A stretch of 64,000 nucleotides of DNA, from assembly GCF_014650775.1 (NCBI RefSeq), contig NZ_BMVP01000001.1, forward strand, positions 1 through 64,000, in the 5' to 3' direction. Numbering within the stretch: position 1 is the stretch's first letter; each line of letters begins with the position of its first letter. A program made the position numbers and the translations under genes. This stretch comes from Streptomyces cirratus. GTDB lineage: Bacteria > Actinomycetota > Actinomycetes > Streptomycetales > Streptomycetaceae. The notes beneath the pieces were generated by a model. The model searched no databases, was not told the origin of the DNA, and saw only the letters and a program-made list of their open reading frames with translations. Below, piece by piece: positions 42,657 to 51,928 of the stretch.

Positions 42657-43292
42657 ATGGCGCGAAGCGCGCTGACCCGCGAGGAGGTGCTGGACGCGGC
42701 CGCGGCCCTGGTCAGACGGCACGGTCCGGCGGCCCTCACCATGCGGGGGCTCGCCGCGGAACTCGGTACGGCCGTCACCTCCATCTACTGGCACGTCGGC
42801 AACCGCGAATCGCTGCTCGACGCCCTCGTGGAGCGCACCGTGCTGGAGATGGGCGCGATCAGGCCCTCGGGCCGCACTCCGGCCGAGCGGATCGTCTCCG
42901 TGGCCCGGCTGCTGCGCCGCGAACTGCGCGAGCGGCCGCACCTGATCGCGATGGTCCACGAACGCGGGCTGACGGAGCGGATGTTCCTTCCCGCCCAGCA
43001 GGCCCTCGTGCAGGAAGTCGGAGCGGCCGGGCTGCGCGGGGCCCGGGCCGCCGACGCGGTGCGCGCCATCCAGTTCCAGATCGTCGGCTACCTGCTCGTG
43101 GAACGCAATCGCGAGCGCTCCCCCGCCCAGTCCCCCGGCGAGGGGGAGCTCTGGGGGCCGGACGCGGCGCCCGGAGACCCGGCGCTCTCCCGCGCCCTGG
43201 CCAGCCCGCCTGACCCGGAACGGCTGTTCCTGCTGTCCGTACGGGCTTTGACGCGGGCCCTGCTGGCACCGGACCCTGCCTCGCGCGGCTGA
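42657..43292 (+). CDS. TetR-family transcriptional regulator
   Basis: A 211-residue repressor. N-terminal HTH (about 7-53): TREEVLDAAAALVRRHGPAA, LTMRGLAAELGTAVTSIYWH, VGNRESLLDALVE. The C-terminal ligand domain is helical (VSVARLLRRELRERPHLIAM). It is divergent from the four-gene ADC-SDR-amidohydrolase operon and most likely represses it, responding to a pathway substrate. The start is ATG at 42657; the Shine-Dalgarno is weak (GGCGGC), which fits low expression of a repressor. The 77-bp gap to the exonuclease gene shows no gene. Confidence 0.93.
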   Translation: MARSALTREEVLDAAAALVRRHGPAALTMRGLAAELGTAVTSIYWHVGNRESLLDALVERTVLEMGAIRPSGRTPAERIVSVARLLRRELRERPHLIAMVHERGLTERMFLPAQQALVQEVGAAGLRGARAADAVRAIQFQIVGYLLVERNRERSPAQSPGEGELWGPDAAPGDPALSRALASPPDPERLFLLSVRALTRALLAPDPASRG

Positions 43293-43368
43293 CCCGCCGG
43301 CGGCCGGCCCCCGCCTCCCCACCCATCGGGGGCACGGGTGTCAGCCGGTGCCGATATCCTCTGTGACC

Positions 43369-44340
43369 ATGCTCGACGACCGAACGACCGCAGAGACGAT
43401 GTGGCCGACCGCGTACCCCCAGGGGTACGCGGTCGTCGACGTGGAGACCACCGGGCTCGCTCGCGACGACCGGATAGTCTCCGCCGCCGTCTACCGGCTC
43501 GACGCGCAGGGCAACGTGGAGGACCACTGGTACACGCTGGTCAACCCGCGCCGGGATCCCGGCCCGGTGTGGATCCACGGTCTGACCAGCGACGTGCTCC
43601 AGGACGCCCCGCTCTTCGAGGACATCGCCGAGGAGTTCTCCGGCCGTCTCGCGGACCGGGTACTGGTCGCGCACAACGCCATCTTCGACTGGCAGATGAT
43701 CGCCCGTGAGTACGCCCGGGCCGCCGCGGCGGCGCCGGTCCGGCAGCGGCTGTGCACCATCGCCCTGTCGAAGGAGCTGAACCTCCCGCTGCCCAACCAC
43801 AAGCTGGAGTCGCTCGCCGCGCACTTCGGCGTGGTCCAGCAGCGCGCCCACCACGCCCTCGACGACGCCCGCGTCCTGGCCGAGGCCTTCCGTCCGTCGC
43901 TGCACGCCGCCGCCCGGGACGGTGTGCGCCTGCCCCTGCTGGAATGCCGCCCGCTCACGGAGTGGTCGAACTCCCCCGCCGCGCCCCGCGTCGGCTACCA
44001 GGGTCCCTTCGGGGCGACGAGCTGGCGGCCCTCCCGCAAGCGCCCGCCGTGCCCGCACCCCAACCCGGGCCGGTTCGAGGACGGCAAGCCGCTCAAGCAG
44101 GGCATGCGGATCGCGTTCTCCGGGGACACCTCCGTGGACCGGGAACTCCTGGAGGACCGTGCCGTCGAGGCCGGCCTGCACGTCGCGACGAGCGTGTCGC
44201 GGCTCACCAGCCTCCTGGTCACCAATGACCCCGACTCGGCGACCTCGAAGACCGTGAAGGCGAAGTCCTTCGGAACGCCGGTGGTCGACGAGGCGGCCTT
44301 CACCCAGCTCCTGAGGGACGTGGCTCCGGCAGACGGGTGA
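43369..44340 (+). CDS. DEDDh-family 3-prime to 5-prime exonuclease with C-terminal BRCT domain
   Basis: A 323-residue exonuclease of the DNA polymerase III epsilon type. Exo I is YAVVDVETTG, Exo II VLVAHNAIFDWQMI and Exo III HHALDDARVLAEAF, giving the DEDDh set; the BRCT-like domain follows at about 240-320 (QGMRIAFSGDTSVDRELLED, SRLTSLLVTNDPDSATS). The combination is common in actinobacteria and is thought to act in DNA repair or RNA/DNA end processing. The start ATG 43369 is eight bases after TATCCT (43355-43360), so the message is nearly leaderless; an earlier ATG at 43348 lies upstream of that -10. Confidence 0.9.
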   Translation: MLDDRTTAETMWPTAYPQGYAVVDVETTGLARDDRIVSAAVYRLDAQGNVEDHWYTLVNPRRDPGPVWIHGLTSDVLQDAPLFEDIAEEFSGRLADRVLVAHNAIFDWQMIAREYARAAAAAPVRQRLCTIALSKELNLPLPNHKLESLAAHFGVVQQRAHHALDDARVLAEAFRPSLHAAARDGVRLPLLECRPLTEWSNSPAAPRVGYQGPFGATSWRPSRKRPPCPHPNPGRFEDGKPLKQGMRIAFSGDTSVDRELLEDRAVEAGLHVATSVSRLTSLLVTNDPDSATSKTVKAKSFGTPVVDEAAFTQLLRDVAPADG

Positions 44341-44403
44341 CCCTCGCGCGACTCGCCACGCGCCCCCTTCCCCGGGCCCCCCATCCGTCCCACCCTGTGG
44401 CGC

Positions 44404-44664
44404 ATGGCCCGTTGCGAAGTATGCGGAAACGATTACGACCTGGCGTTCTACGTGGAGACCCAGGACGGTGCGCGGCACGTGTTCGACTCCTTCTCCTGCG
44501 CCATCCACCGGATGGCGCCCATCTGCGAGCACTGCCGCGTGCAGATCATCGGGCAGGGCGTCGAGGCGGACGGCCACTGGTACTGCGGAGCGCACTGCGC
44601 CCGCGCGGAGGGCAAGGCGGGCATCGTCGACAAGGTGGGCAGCGCGGCCGGCTCCACGGGATGA
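44404..44664 (+). CDS. Small zinc-ribbon protein
   Basis: An 86-residue protein with eight Cys/His-type metal ligands: CEVCGNDYDLAF, then FDSFSCAIHRMAPICEHCR and HWYCGAHCARAEGK. The arrangement suggests two zinc knuckles. Similar small proteins are conserved in Streptomyces and described as hypothetical. The ATG at 44404 follows the DEDDh gene by 63 bp with only weak Shine-Dalgarno complementarity. Function not known. Confidence 0.82.
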   Translation: MARCEVCGNDYDLAFYVETQDGARHVFDSFSCAIHRMAPICEHCRVQIIGQGVEADGHWYCGAHCARAEGKAGIVDKVGSAAGSTG

Positions 44665-44712
44665 CGCCACCCGGCCGCCGGGGACTTCGCGGGTGGGGGT
44701 ACCGTCGTGGGC

Positions 44713-45501
44713 GTGTACCGCTTTGTGCTGACCCGGCAGTGGGTGTGCCTCACCCTCATCACCCTCGCCCTCATCCCCGCGATGATCAAGCTGGGGTTCT
44801 GGCAGTACCACCGCCATGAGCACCGGGTCGCGCAGAACGAGCTGATCGCGAGGAACCTGTACGGGAAGCCGGTCCCCGTGGGCGAGCTCACCTCCCCCGG
44901 CCACATCGTCCCGAGGAACGACTACTGGCGCGCGGTCTCCGCCACCGGTACCTACGACTCCGCGCACGAGGTGGTCGTGCGGATGCGGACCTCCAACGAC
45001 GACAAGGTCGGCTTCCAGGTCGTGACCCCCCTGGTGCTGGACGACGGCCGGGCGGTGCTGGTCAACCGCGGATGGGTGGCGGGCGGCGAGGACTCCCGCG
45101 CGTACCCGCCGGTGCCGGCCGCGCCCGCGGGCGAGGTGACGGTCACCGGGCGGCTCAAGGCTGACGAGACCAGCGGCGACAGCGGCATCAAGGACCGCAA
45201 GGGCCTGCCGGAGCGCCAGGTGATGCTGATCAACAGCGCCCAGCAGACGGCGTACGTGGGCAAGCCCGTGCTCGGCGGCTACCTGGAGCTGACCGCGCCG
45301 GTCCCCGCGGGCGGCAGCCCGGAGCCGGTCGCCGAGCCGGACCACGACTCGATCGGCCCGCACATGGCGTACGCCGTGCAGTGGTGGCTGTTCGCGGCGG
45401 CGGTGCCGGTGGGGTGGCTGATCCTGGTGCGCCGGGAGAAGCGGGACCGCGACGAGGAGTCGGCGAAGGCCGCTTCGGAACCGGCGACCGCAGCGGCGTA
45501 G
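44713..45501 (+). CDS. SURF1-family protein (cytochrome oxidase assembly)
   Basis: A 262-residue membrane protein with the SURF1 arrangement of N-terminal helix (LTRQWVCLTLITLALIPAMI), a periplasmic-side domain (about 35-215) and C-terminal helix (YAVQWWLFAAAVPVGWLILV). Conserved signatures are GFWQYHRHEHR, NRGWVAGGED and HMAYAVQWW. SURF1 helps insert haem a into cytochrome c oxidase. The GTG at 44713 (YRFVLTRQW) is the usual start; GTG 44707 adds two residues. A charged tail (DRDEESAKAASE) ends at 45501, 11 bp before the SDR start. Confidence 0.93.
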   Translation: MYRFVLTRQWVCLTLITLALIPAMIKLGFWQYHRHEHRVAQNELIARNLYGKPVPVGELTSPGHIVPRNDYWRAVSATGTYDSAHEVVVRMRTSNDDKVGFQVVTPLVLDDGRAVLVNRGWVAGGEDSRAYPPVPAAPAGEVTVTGRLKADETSGDSGIKDRKGLPERQVMLINSAQQTAYVGKPVLGGYLELTAPVPAGGSPEPVAEPDHDSIGPHMAYAVQWWLFAAAVPVGWLILVRREKRDRDEESAKAASEPATAAA

Positions 45502-45511
45502 CGTGTCCGGC

Positions 45512-46267
45512 ATGGATCTTGGACTGAAGGACCGTGTCTACATCGTCACCGGAGCCACCCGTGGCCTCGGTCTCGCCTCCGCGCGCGAACTGGCCGCCGA
45601 GGGCGCGAAGCTGGTCATCACCGGACGGGACGAGGAGCGCGCGGCCGCTGCCGCCGCCTCCCTTGGCCCTGACGCGGTGGGCATCGCGGCGGACAACTCC
45701 GACCCCGGGGCGGCTGCACGGCTCGTGGCCACGGCAGTGGAACGCTTCGGCCGGCTCGACGGCATCCTCATCAGCGTCGGCGGCCCCCCTCCGGGAACGG
45801 CGGCGGACAACACCGACGAGCAGTGGACGGCCGCCTTCGAGTCGGTCTTCCTGGGCGCGGTCCGCCTCGCCCGGGCGGCGGCGGCCGAGCTGGGCGAGGG
45901 CGGGGTCATCGGCTTCGTGCTCTCGGGTTCGGTGCACGAGCCCATCCCCGGCCTCACCATCTCCAACGGCCTGCGCCCGGGGCTGGCCGGCTTCGCGAAG
46001 TCCCTGTCGGTGGACCTCGGTCCGCGCGGCATCCGGGTGATCGGGCTGCTGCCCTCGCGGATCGACACGGACCGGGTGCGGGAGCTGGACGCCCTGTCCG
46101 GTGACGCGGCGGCCGCGCGGGCGGCGAACGAATCGCGGATCCCGCTGCGCCGCTACGGCACGGCGGAGGAGTTCGGCCGTACGGCGGCGTTCTTCCTCTC
46201 CCCGGCGGCGTCCTACCTGACGGGCGTCATGCTCCCCGTCGACGGAGGCGCCCGCCACGGCTTCTGA
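45512..46267 (+). CDS. SDR-family oxidoreductase, SNxxR-type active site
   Basis: A 251-residue SDR. TGATRGLGLASARELAAEG at the N-terminus and LISVGGPPPG in place of NNAG. The usual Tyr-x3-Lys is replaced by SNGLRPGLAGFAKSL, a Ser...Arg combination known from one branch of FabG-like SDRs, so the catalytic mechanism may differ. Its C-terminus is SYLTGVMLPVDGGARHGF. It probably forms a unit with the SURF1 gene. The ATG at 45512 has no clear ribosome binding site, consistent with coupling to the upstream gene. Confidence 0.88.
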   Translation: MDLGLKDRVYIVTGATRGLGLASARELAAEGAKLVITGRDEERAAAAAASLGPDAVGIAADNSDPGAAARLVATAVERFGRLDGILISVGGPPPGTAADNTDEQWTAAFESVFLGAVRLARAAAAELGEGGVIGFVLSGSVHEPIPGLTISNGLRPGLAGFAKSLSVDLGPRGIRVIGLLPSRIDTDRVRELDALSGDAAAARAANESRIPLRRYGTAEEFGRTAAFFLSPAASYLTGVMLPVDGGARHGF

Positions 46268-46274
46268 CGCCGCG

Positions 46275-46308
46275 CCCGACGGCCCGGCCGACCGGCCCGG
46301 CCGTCGGG
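46275..46308. terminator. Terminator between convergent SDR and AmaP genes
   Basis: CCCGACGGCC (46275-46284) pairs with GGCCGTCGGG (46299-46308), enclosing GGCCG/CGGCC repeats. Shared by both transcripts. Confidence 0.75.
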
Positions 46309-46313
46309 GGACC

Positions 46314-46871
46314 TCAGGTGACCCGGCTCGCCCGATGGGAGGTGACCGCGAGGCGGGCCTCCGTGGCCAGGGGAGTCAGGCCCGTCGAGGCGCGGGCGTG
46401 CTCCAGGACCGGGCCGGCGAGCGCGGCCAGGGTGTCCGAGGGGACCGCGTGCGGCTCCAGTTCCAGTTTCACCCTGAGGGCCGGCGCACCCCGCCGGCCC
46501 CGCAGGGCGACCCGGCACCCGGCGACCCCGTCCAGCGCGCCCACCTCCGCGGCCACCGCCGACTCCAGCGCGCGCCCCCGCAGCAGCGCGTAGGCCCCGT
46601 CCCCCGTGTCCACCGCCACCGTCGCCAGCCTCGGCCGACGCAGCTGCGCCAGCAGCCACCACAGCGCCAGCAGCACGCACAACGCCAGCCCGCCGAGCAC
46701 CGCCCACCACCACCAGCCCTCGACGTGCAAGTGGGCCCGCCGGGCCCGCACCGACAGCAGCGGTGCGTGCCGCCCGGCCAGCGGCCACGACGCGGTCAGC
46801 ACCGACACCCCGGCCGCCAGCAGCGCCAGCCCGATCAGGGCCAGCAGCACCCGGTTCACCACCCCGAGCAT
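46314..46871 (-). CDS. amaP: Alkaline-shock-response membrane anchor protein AmaP
   Basis: A 185-residue protein with two membrane helices (VNRVLLALIGLALLAAGVSV and WWWAVLGGLALCVLLALWWL) and a C-terminal domain (RGRALESAVAAEVGALDGVA, VLEHARASTGLTPLATEARL) of the DUF322-related AmaP type. AmaP anchors Asp23 at the membrane in Gram-positive bacteria. It is the last gene of a five-gene minus-strand envelope operon. No sortase or lipobox motif is present. Confidence 0.9.
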   Translation of the reverse strand: MLGVVNRVLLALIGLALLAAGVSVLTASWPLAGRHAPLLSVRARRAHLHVEGWWWWAVLGGLALCVLLALWWLLAQLRRPRLATVAVDTGDGAYALLRGRALESAVAAEVGALDGVAGCRVALRGRRGAPALRVKLELEPHAVPSDTLAALAGPVLEHARASTGLTPLATEARLAVTSHRASRVT

Positions 46872-46881
46872 CGCGTCACCG

Positions 46882-47421
46882 TCACCCTTTCCGGTAGACC
46901 CGCACCCGCGCCACCGGCGGGTGCGCGAGTCCGAGTTCCTCGATGCCGACCGCGAGTACCGCCTCCAGGTCGGCCCGTACGTCGGCCAGCTCGCGGAAGT
47001 GCGAGGTGGCTCGGACCCGGACGCGGGAGCGGCCCGTCCGCACCCGGACCGACCGCACCCCGGACACCTCCATCGCCCGGTCGCGCAGCACCAGGCCGGC
47101 CGCCTTGCGACCGAGCCCGGCCCGTACCTCCGAGCCCCGCATGACCAGGATCCCGCGCATCCCCGGCGCGAAGGCGAGCAGCAGGAGCAGCGCCCCGGCC
47201 ACCGCCAGGACCGCCCCGGCGATCATTACCTGCGGGTCGGCGGGGGTCTGCCGCTCCAGCTGCTGCGCCAGTTCCCGCCGCCAGCCCATGCCGGGCCGGT
47301 GCGCCCGTACCGCCGCGAGGTCGTAGAGGAACAGCCCCGCGACCGCGAGCACCGCCAGAGCGGTCAGCCCGGCCGGGATCCGCCGCACCGACCTGAACCG
47401 CCGCGCGCGCGGGCCCCTCAC
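46882..47421 (-). CDS. DUF6286-family membrane protein
   Basis: A 179-residue protein with two hydrophobic helices (IPAGLTALAVLAVAGLFLYD and VMIAGAVLAVAGALLLLLAF), a basic N-terminus (RRFRSVRR) and an alpha/beta C-terminal domain (DRAMEVSGVRSVRVRTGRSR). DUF6286 occurs in actinobacterial Asp23 operons. The GTG at 47421 overlaps the upstream stop codon by 4 bp (GTGA); an upstream open frame to 47523 is antisense-like Arg/Pro sequence and is rejected. Function is probably to tether Asp23-type proteins, by context. Confidence 0.85.
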   Translation of the reverse strand: MRGPRARRFRSVRRIPAGLTALAVLAVAGLFLYDLAAVRAHRPGMGWRRELAQQLERQTPADPQVMIAGAVLAVAGALLLLLAFAPGMRGILVMRGSEVRAGLGRKAAGLVLRDRAMEVSGVRSVRVRTGRSRVRVRATSHFRELADVRADLEAVLAVGIEELGLAHPPVARVRVYRKG

Positions 47422-47807
47422 CGCAGCCGCCGGCCGCTGGGCCCGGGGGCGGCCGGCCCGGCCGGGAGGGGACGCAGCTGCTCGATGTCGAGGTCCACCT
47501 CCGGTACGGCCATCCCGGCGCACCGCTCGATCCGCTCGGTCACCTCACGGCGTACGGCGGCGCACTGGGCGGTGAGGTCGGAGGGGTAGCCGAGCTCCAG
47601 GCTCACCCGGACCCGGGCGATGTCGTGGTGCACGGTGACGCTCGCGTGCGGGGACGCCGGAGCGGAACCGGTCCCGGCCAGCGCCTCGCGGGCCGCCTGT
47701 GCCGCGATCTTGGCCACGACCCGGTCGGCGATCCGGGTGGCTCCCCGTTCCGCGGGCGGTACCCGCGGCGGGGTGGCCGGGGGCGTGTCGGTGCTGCTCT
47801 TGCTCAT
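47418..47807 (-). CDS. Asp23/Gls24-family envelope stress protein, copy 2
   Basis: A 129-residue Asp23-domain protein (GATRIADRVVAKIAAQAARE at the N-terminus, SVTVHHDIARVRVSLELGYP, REVTERIERCAGMAVPEVDL). Asp23 proteins polymerise beneath the membrane and respond to alkaline or cell-wall stress. Compared with copy 1 it is shorter in the loop and has a Pro-rich C-terminus (PAGPAAPGPSGRRLR). The ATG at 47807 follows GGTGAGG at 5 nt. Confidence 0.9.
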   Translation of the reverse strand: MSKSSTDTPPATPPRVPPAERGATRIADRVVAKIAAQAAREALAGTGSAPASPHASVTVHHDIARVRVSLELGYPSDLTAQCAAVRREVTERIERCAGMAVPEVDLDIEQLRPLPAGPAAPGPSGRRLR

Positions 47808-47814
47808 CGGCGCC

Positions 47815-48000
47815 TCACCTGCGCCGGCCGTCACGCGGACGGAACAGGTCGGCGATGTCGAGGTCGCCGTCGAGGAACCGGCCGACCACGAAGCCGATGG
47901 CGCCCAGAGCCGCCACCAGCAGAAAGGCTCCGAAGCCGCCGAAGTACCCGGCGAACGCCAGTGCCATGCCGGCCACCAGGCCGACGACCGCCATGCTCAT
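47815..48000 (-). CDS. Small membrane protein of the Asp23 operon
   Basis: A 61-residue protein with two helices (VVGLVAGMALAFAGYFGGFG and AFLLVAALGAIGFVVGRFLD) and a basic tail (LFRPRDGRRR). Its position between two Asp23 genes and its DUF2273-like topology suggest an accessory membrane anchor. The ATG at 48000 is 15 bp after the copy 1 stop codon. Confidence 0.88.
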   Translation of the reverse strand: MSMAVVGLVAGMALAFAGYFGGFGAFLLVAALGAIGFVVGRFLDGDLDIADLFRPRDGRRR

Positions 48001-48015
48001 GCGGGGCTCCTTCGG

Positions 48016-48447
48016 CTACTGGAGACGGGATTCCGGTTCTTCGTCTTCCTCGTCGGGCAGTTTGACGTCGGTGACGGCGATGTTGACCTCCACGACTTCC
48101 AGGCCGGTCATCCGCTCGACCGCCGAGATGACGTTCTCCCGGACCGCCCGGGCCACCTCGCGGATCGCCACGCCGTAGTCGACGACGATCTCCAGGTCGA
48201 GGGCGGTCTGGAGCTCGCCGACCTCGGCCTTCACCCCGCGCGAGGCGGAGGACTTGGCGCCGCCGGGTACGCGTTCGCGGACGGCGCCGAAGGTACGGGA
48301 GAGGCCGGAGCCGCTGCCCATCGCGTGGACGCCCACCACCTCCCGGGCGGCCAGTCCGGCGATCTTCTCCACCACCCCGTCGGCGATGGAGGTGCGGCCG
48401 CGGTCGGCGGCGTCCTTGGCAGAGCTCCCTGGCACGAATTCGGTCAT
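48016..48447 (-). CDS. Asp23/Gls24-family envelope stress protein, copy 1
   Basis: A 143-residue Asp23-domain protein and first gene of the envelope operon: RGRTSIADGVVEKIAGLAAR, then VKAEVGELQTALDLEIVVDY, then VRENVISAVERMTGLEVVEV. The acidic C-terminus (DEEDEEPESRLQ) is typical. The ATG at 48447 follows AAGGGA by 7 nt; the preceding 104 bp to the enoyl-CoA hydratase stop codon should contain the promoter. Its proposed role is membrane-associated scaffold under envelope stress. Confidence 0.92.
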   Translation of the reverse strand: MTEFVPGSSAKDAADRGRTSIADGVVEKIAGLAAREVVGVHAMGSGSGLSRTFGAVRERVPGGAKSSASRGVKAEVGELQTALDLEIVVDYGVAIREVARAVRENVISAVERMTGLEVVEVNIAVTDVKLPDEEDEEPESRLQ

Positions 48448-48551
48448 CGCGTGTCCCTTCGAGCGTGCGGACTCACGACCACCGTAAGCGCGGAACCCCT
48501 CCGCCGCCCCGGGGACGTGGTAGCCGGGCGGATCGGAGGGGGGTCGGCGCA

Positions 48552-49331
48552 TCAGTCGGAGAGGCCGGCCAGGTCACGCAGACGGCGGCCCTGCGCCGCG
48601 CGTTCGGCGCTGCGCTGGGCGTCGTAGGGGCGTGACGTGGCGTCGCGGAGCAGCGCCTTCGTCTCGATGACCGCGTCGCGCGGCGGGGCCAGCAGCGCCG
48701 TCGTCAGGTCCTCGACGGCAGCGTCCAGCTCGGCCACGGGAACCACGAGGTTCGCCAGGCCGACCCGTTCGGCCTCTTCGGCGTGCACGAAGCGGCCCGT
48801 CGCGCAGATCTCCAGCGCGCGGGCGTAGCCGACCAGCGAGGTCAGCGGCTGGGTCCCGGCCAGGTCGGGCACCAGGCCGAGGCTGGTCTCGCGCATGGCG
48901 AACTGCACGTCGTCCGCGACCACGCGCAGGTCGCACGCGAGCGCGAGCTGGAAGCCGGCGCCGATCGCGTGCCCCTGCACGGCGGCGACGGAGATGATGT
49001 CGTTGCGCCGCCACCAGGTGAACGCCTCCTGGTACTCGGCGATGGTGCTGTCGAGCAGTTCGTCGGAACCGCGCGCCAGATCGATGAAGGACGGCTCACC
49101 CTCGAAGCCCTCGGGCGTGAACGCCTGGCGGTCGAGCCCGGCGGAGAAGGACTTGCCTTCGCCGCGCAGCACGACGACCCGGACGCTGCCCGGCAACGAC
49201 CGTCCGGCCTCCGCCAAAGCCCGCCAGAGCGCGGGGGACTGAGCGTTTCGCTTGGCCGGATTGGTCAGTGTCACCGTGGCGACCGTGTCGTCCACGGTGA
49301 GCCGTACGCCGTCCTTGTCGAGCAGAGCCAT
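48552..49331 (-). CDS. Enoyl-CoA hydratase/isomerase family protein
   Basis: A 259-residue crotonase-fold protein. The oxyanion-hole loops are GKSFSAGLDRQAF and GHAIGAGFQLALACDLRV, and one catalytic Glu is present in MRETSLGLVPDLAG. The other position, Glu in the GGGCE loop of rat hydratase, is Gln here (GAGFQL). That pattern fits isomerase-type or other crotonase chemistry better than plain hydration. The ATG at 49331 follows GGAGGCACC. Monocistronic; the substrate is unknown. Confidence 0.9.
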   Translation of the reverse strand: MALLDKDGVRLTVDDTVATVTLTNPAKRNAQSPALWRALAEAGRSLPGSVRVVVLRGEGKSFSAGLDRQAFTPEGFEGEPSFIDLARGSDELLDSTIAEYQEAFTWWRRNDIISVAAVQGHAIGAGFQLALACDLRVVADDVQFAMRETSLGLVPDLAGTQPLTSLVGYARALEICATGRFVHAEEAERVGLANLVVPVAELDAAVEDLTTALLAPPRDAVIETKALLRDATSRPYDAQRSAERAAQGRRLRDLAGLSD

Positions 49332-49449
49332 CTCGGTGCCTCCGGTGTGCAGCGGCCGGCAATCCCGGCCTAAGTGACTGCACAGTAACCACCCGGTCGA
49401 CCGCACGGCCGACCGGGGGCCACCGAAGAACCGTCCGTGACGGCCGGGG

Positions 49450-49671
49450 TCAGGCTGCGGCCGCCTTCTTGCCGCGCGTCGCGCCGCCGCGACCGCGCAG
49501 CACGACTCCGGACTCGCTGAGCATCCGGTGGACGAATCCGTAGGACCGGCCGGTCTCCTCGGCCAGCGCCCGGATACTCGCACCGGAGTCGTACTTCTTC
49601 TTCAGGTCTGCCGCGAGCTTGTCGCGCGCGGCGCCGGTTACCCGGCTGCCCTTCTTCAGAGTCTCGGCCAC
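49450..49671 (-). CDS. Small helix-turn-helix DNA-binding protein
   Basis: A 73-residue protein consisting of a basic helix (ETLKKGSRVTGAARDKLAAD), a HTH (YDSGASIRALAEETGRSYGF, VHRMLSESGV) and a Lys/Ala/Gly-rich tail (RGRGGATRGKKAAAA). It is conserved across Streptomyces and is a candidate nucleoid-associated or developmental regulator. The GTG at 49671 was chosen because GAGGAGG lies 6 nt upstream; an ATG at 49710 gives a non-conserved extension. The 385-bp gap to the ABC-F gene holds only its terminator. Confidence 0.88.
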   Translation of the reverse strand: MAETLKKGSRVTGAARDKLAADLKKKYDSGASIRALAEETGRSYGFVHRMLSESGVVLRGRGGATRGKKAAAA

Positions 49672-49886
49672 CCGTGCCTCCTCATGGGAAGTGCGCTCTG
49701 GACTTCTCATGATCACCCCTCCCCGCGATCCTGGCCACCCATTCGGCAAGGTCGGCATGACGGCATTTCCCGAGGAGTGGACGCACAGGCAGAGCGGAAT
49801 CCCTCCTTCCGCCGCATGACCTCCGTCACACTTCGCCGGCTGCGCAAGGAATCACCAGGTCAGGGCCAGGCACCGGAAAACGGACA

Positions 49887-49924
49887 GGCCCCGGTCGCGT
49901 ACCCGTGCGGGTACGGCCGGGGCC
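49887..49924 (-). terminator. Long hairpin downstream of the ABC-F gene
   Basis: Outer stem GGCCCCGG (49887-49894) / CCGGGGCC (49917-49924) and inner stem CGTACCCG (49898-49905) / CGGGTACG (49908-49915) form a nearly continuous 16-bp duplex, 133 bp beyond the ABC-F stop codon on the minus strand and upstream of the HTH gene. Confidence 0.75.
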
Positions 49925-50056
49925 GTCGCGGCGGTGCGACGGTATGAGACCGCCTCACTCAGATGATGGATCACGCGTGGGCCGAATGATCCATAAGGAA
50001 CTGGATCAACGTCAACGAGGACCCCGGCGAGGGGCCGCCGGGCGCCCTCGCGCGAA

Positions 50057-51655
<1,599 letters not shown>

Positions 51656-51928
51656 GGAAATACTCCAGGGCGGTGGGGACGGCGGAAGGGGGGCAGGGAC
51701 GCGCGAAGCTTCTACGCCGCTAATCCGCGAGGAGATTTGCCATGAGGACATTCTACCGGGGGCGCGCAACCACTTTTCGGGGCGCCCGGCCACCTGCGCA
51801 CCCCCTCGCCGGGTCCTCCGTTCGGCGCACGGATCCTCCGCGCGAGCCGGGGCACGTATCAGTGAGGACTCAGTGAGGACGTGGCGGCCGCCGCAGGGGC
51901 GGACCCGTGGAAGCGAGGGCGGTGCGGC

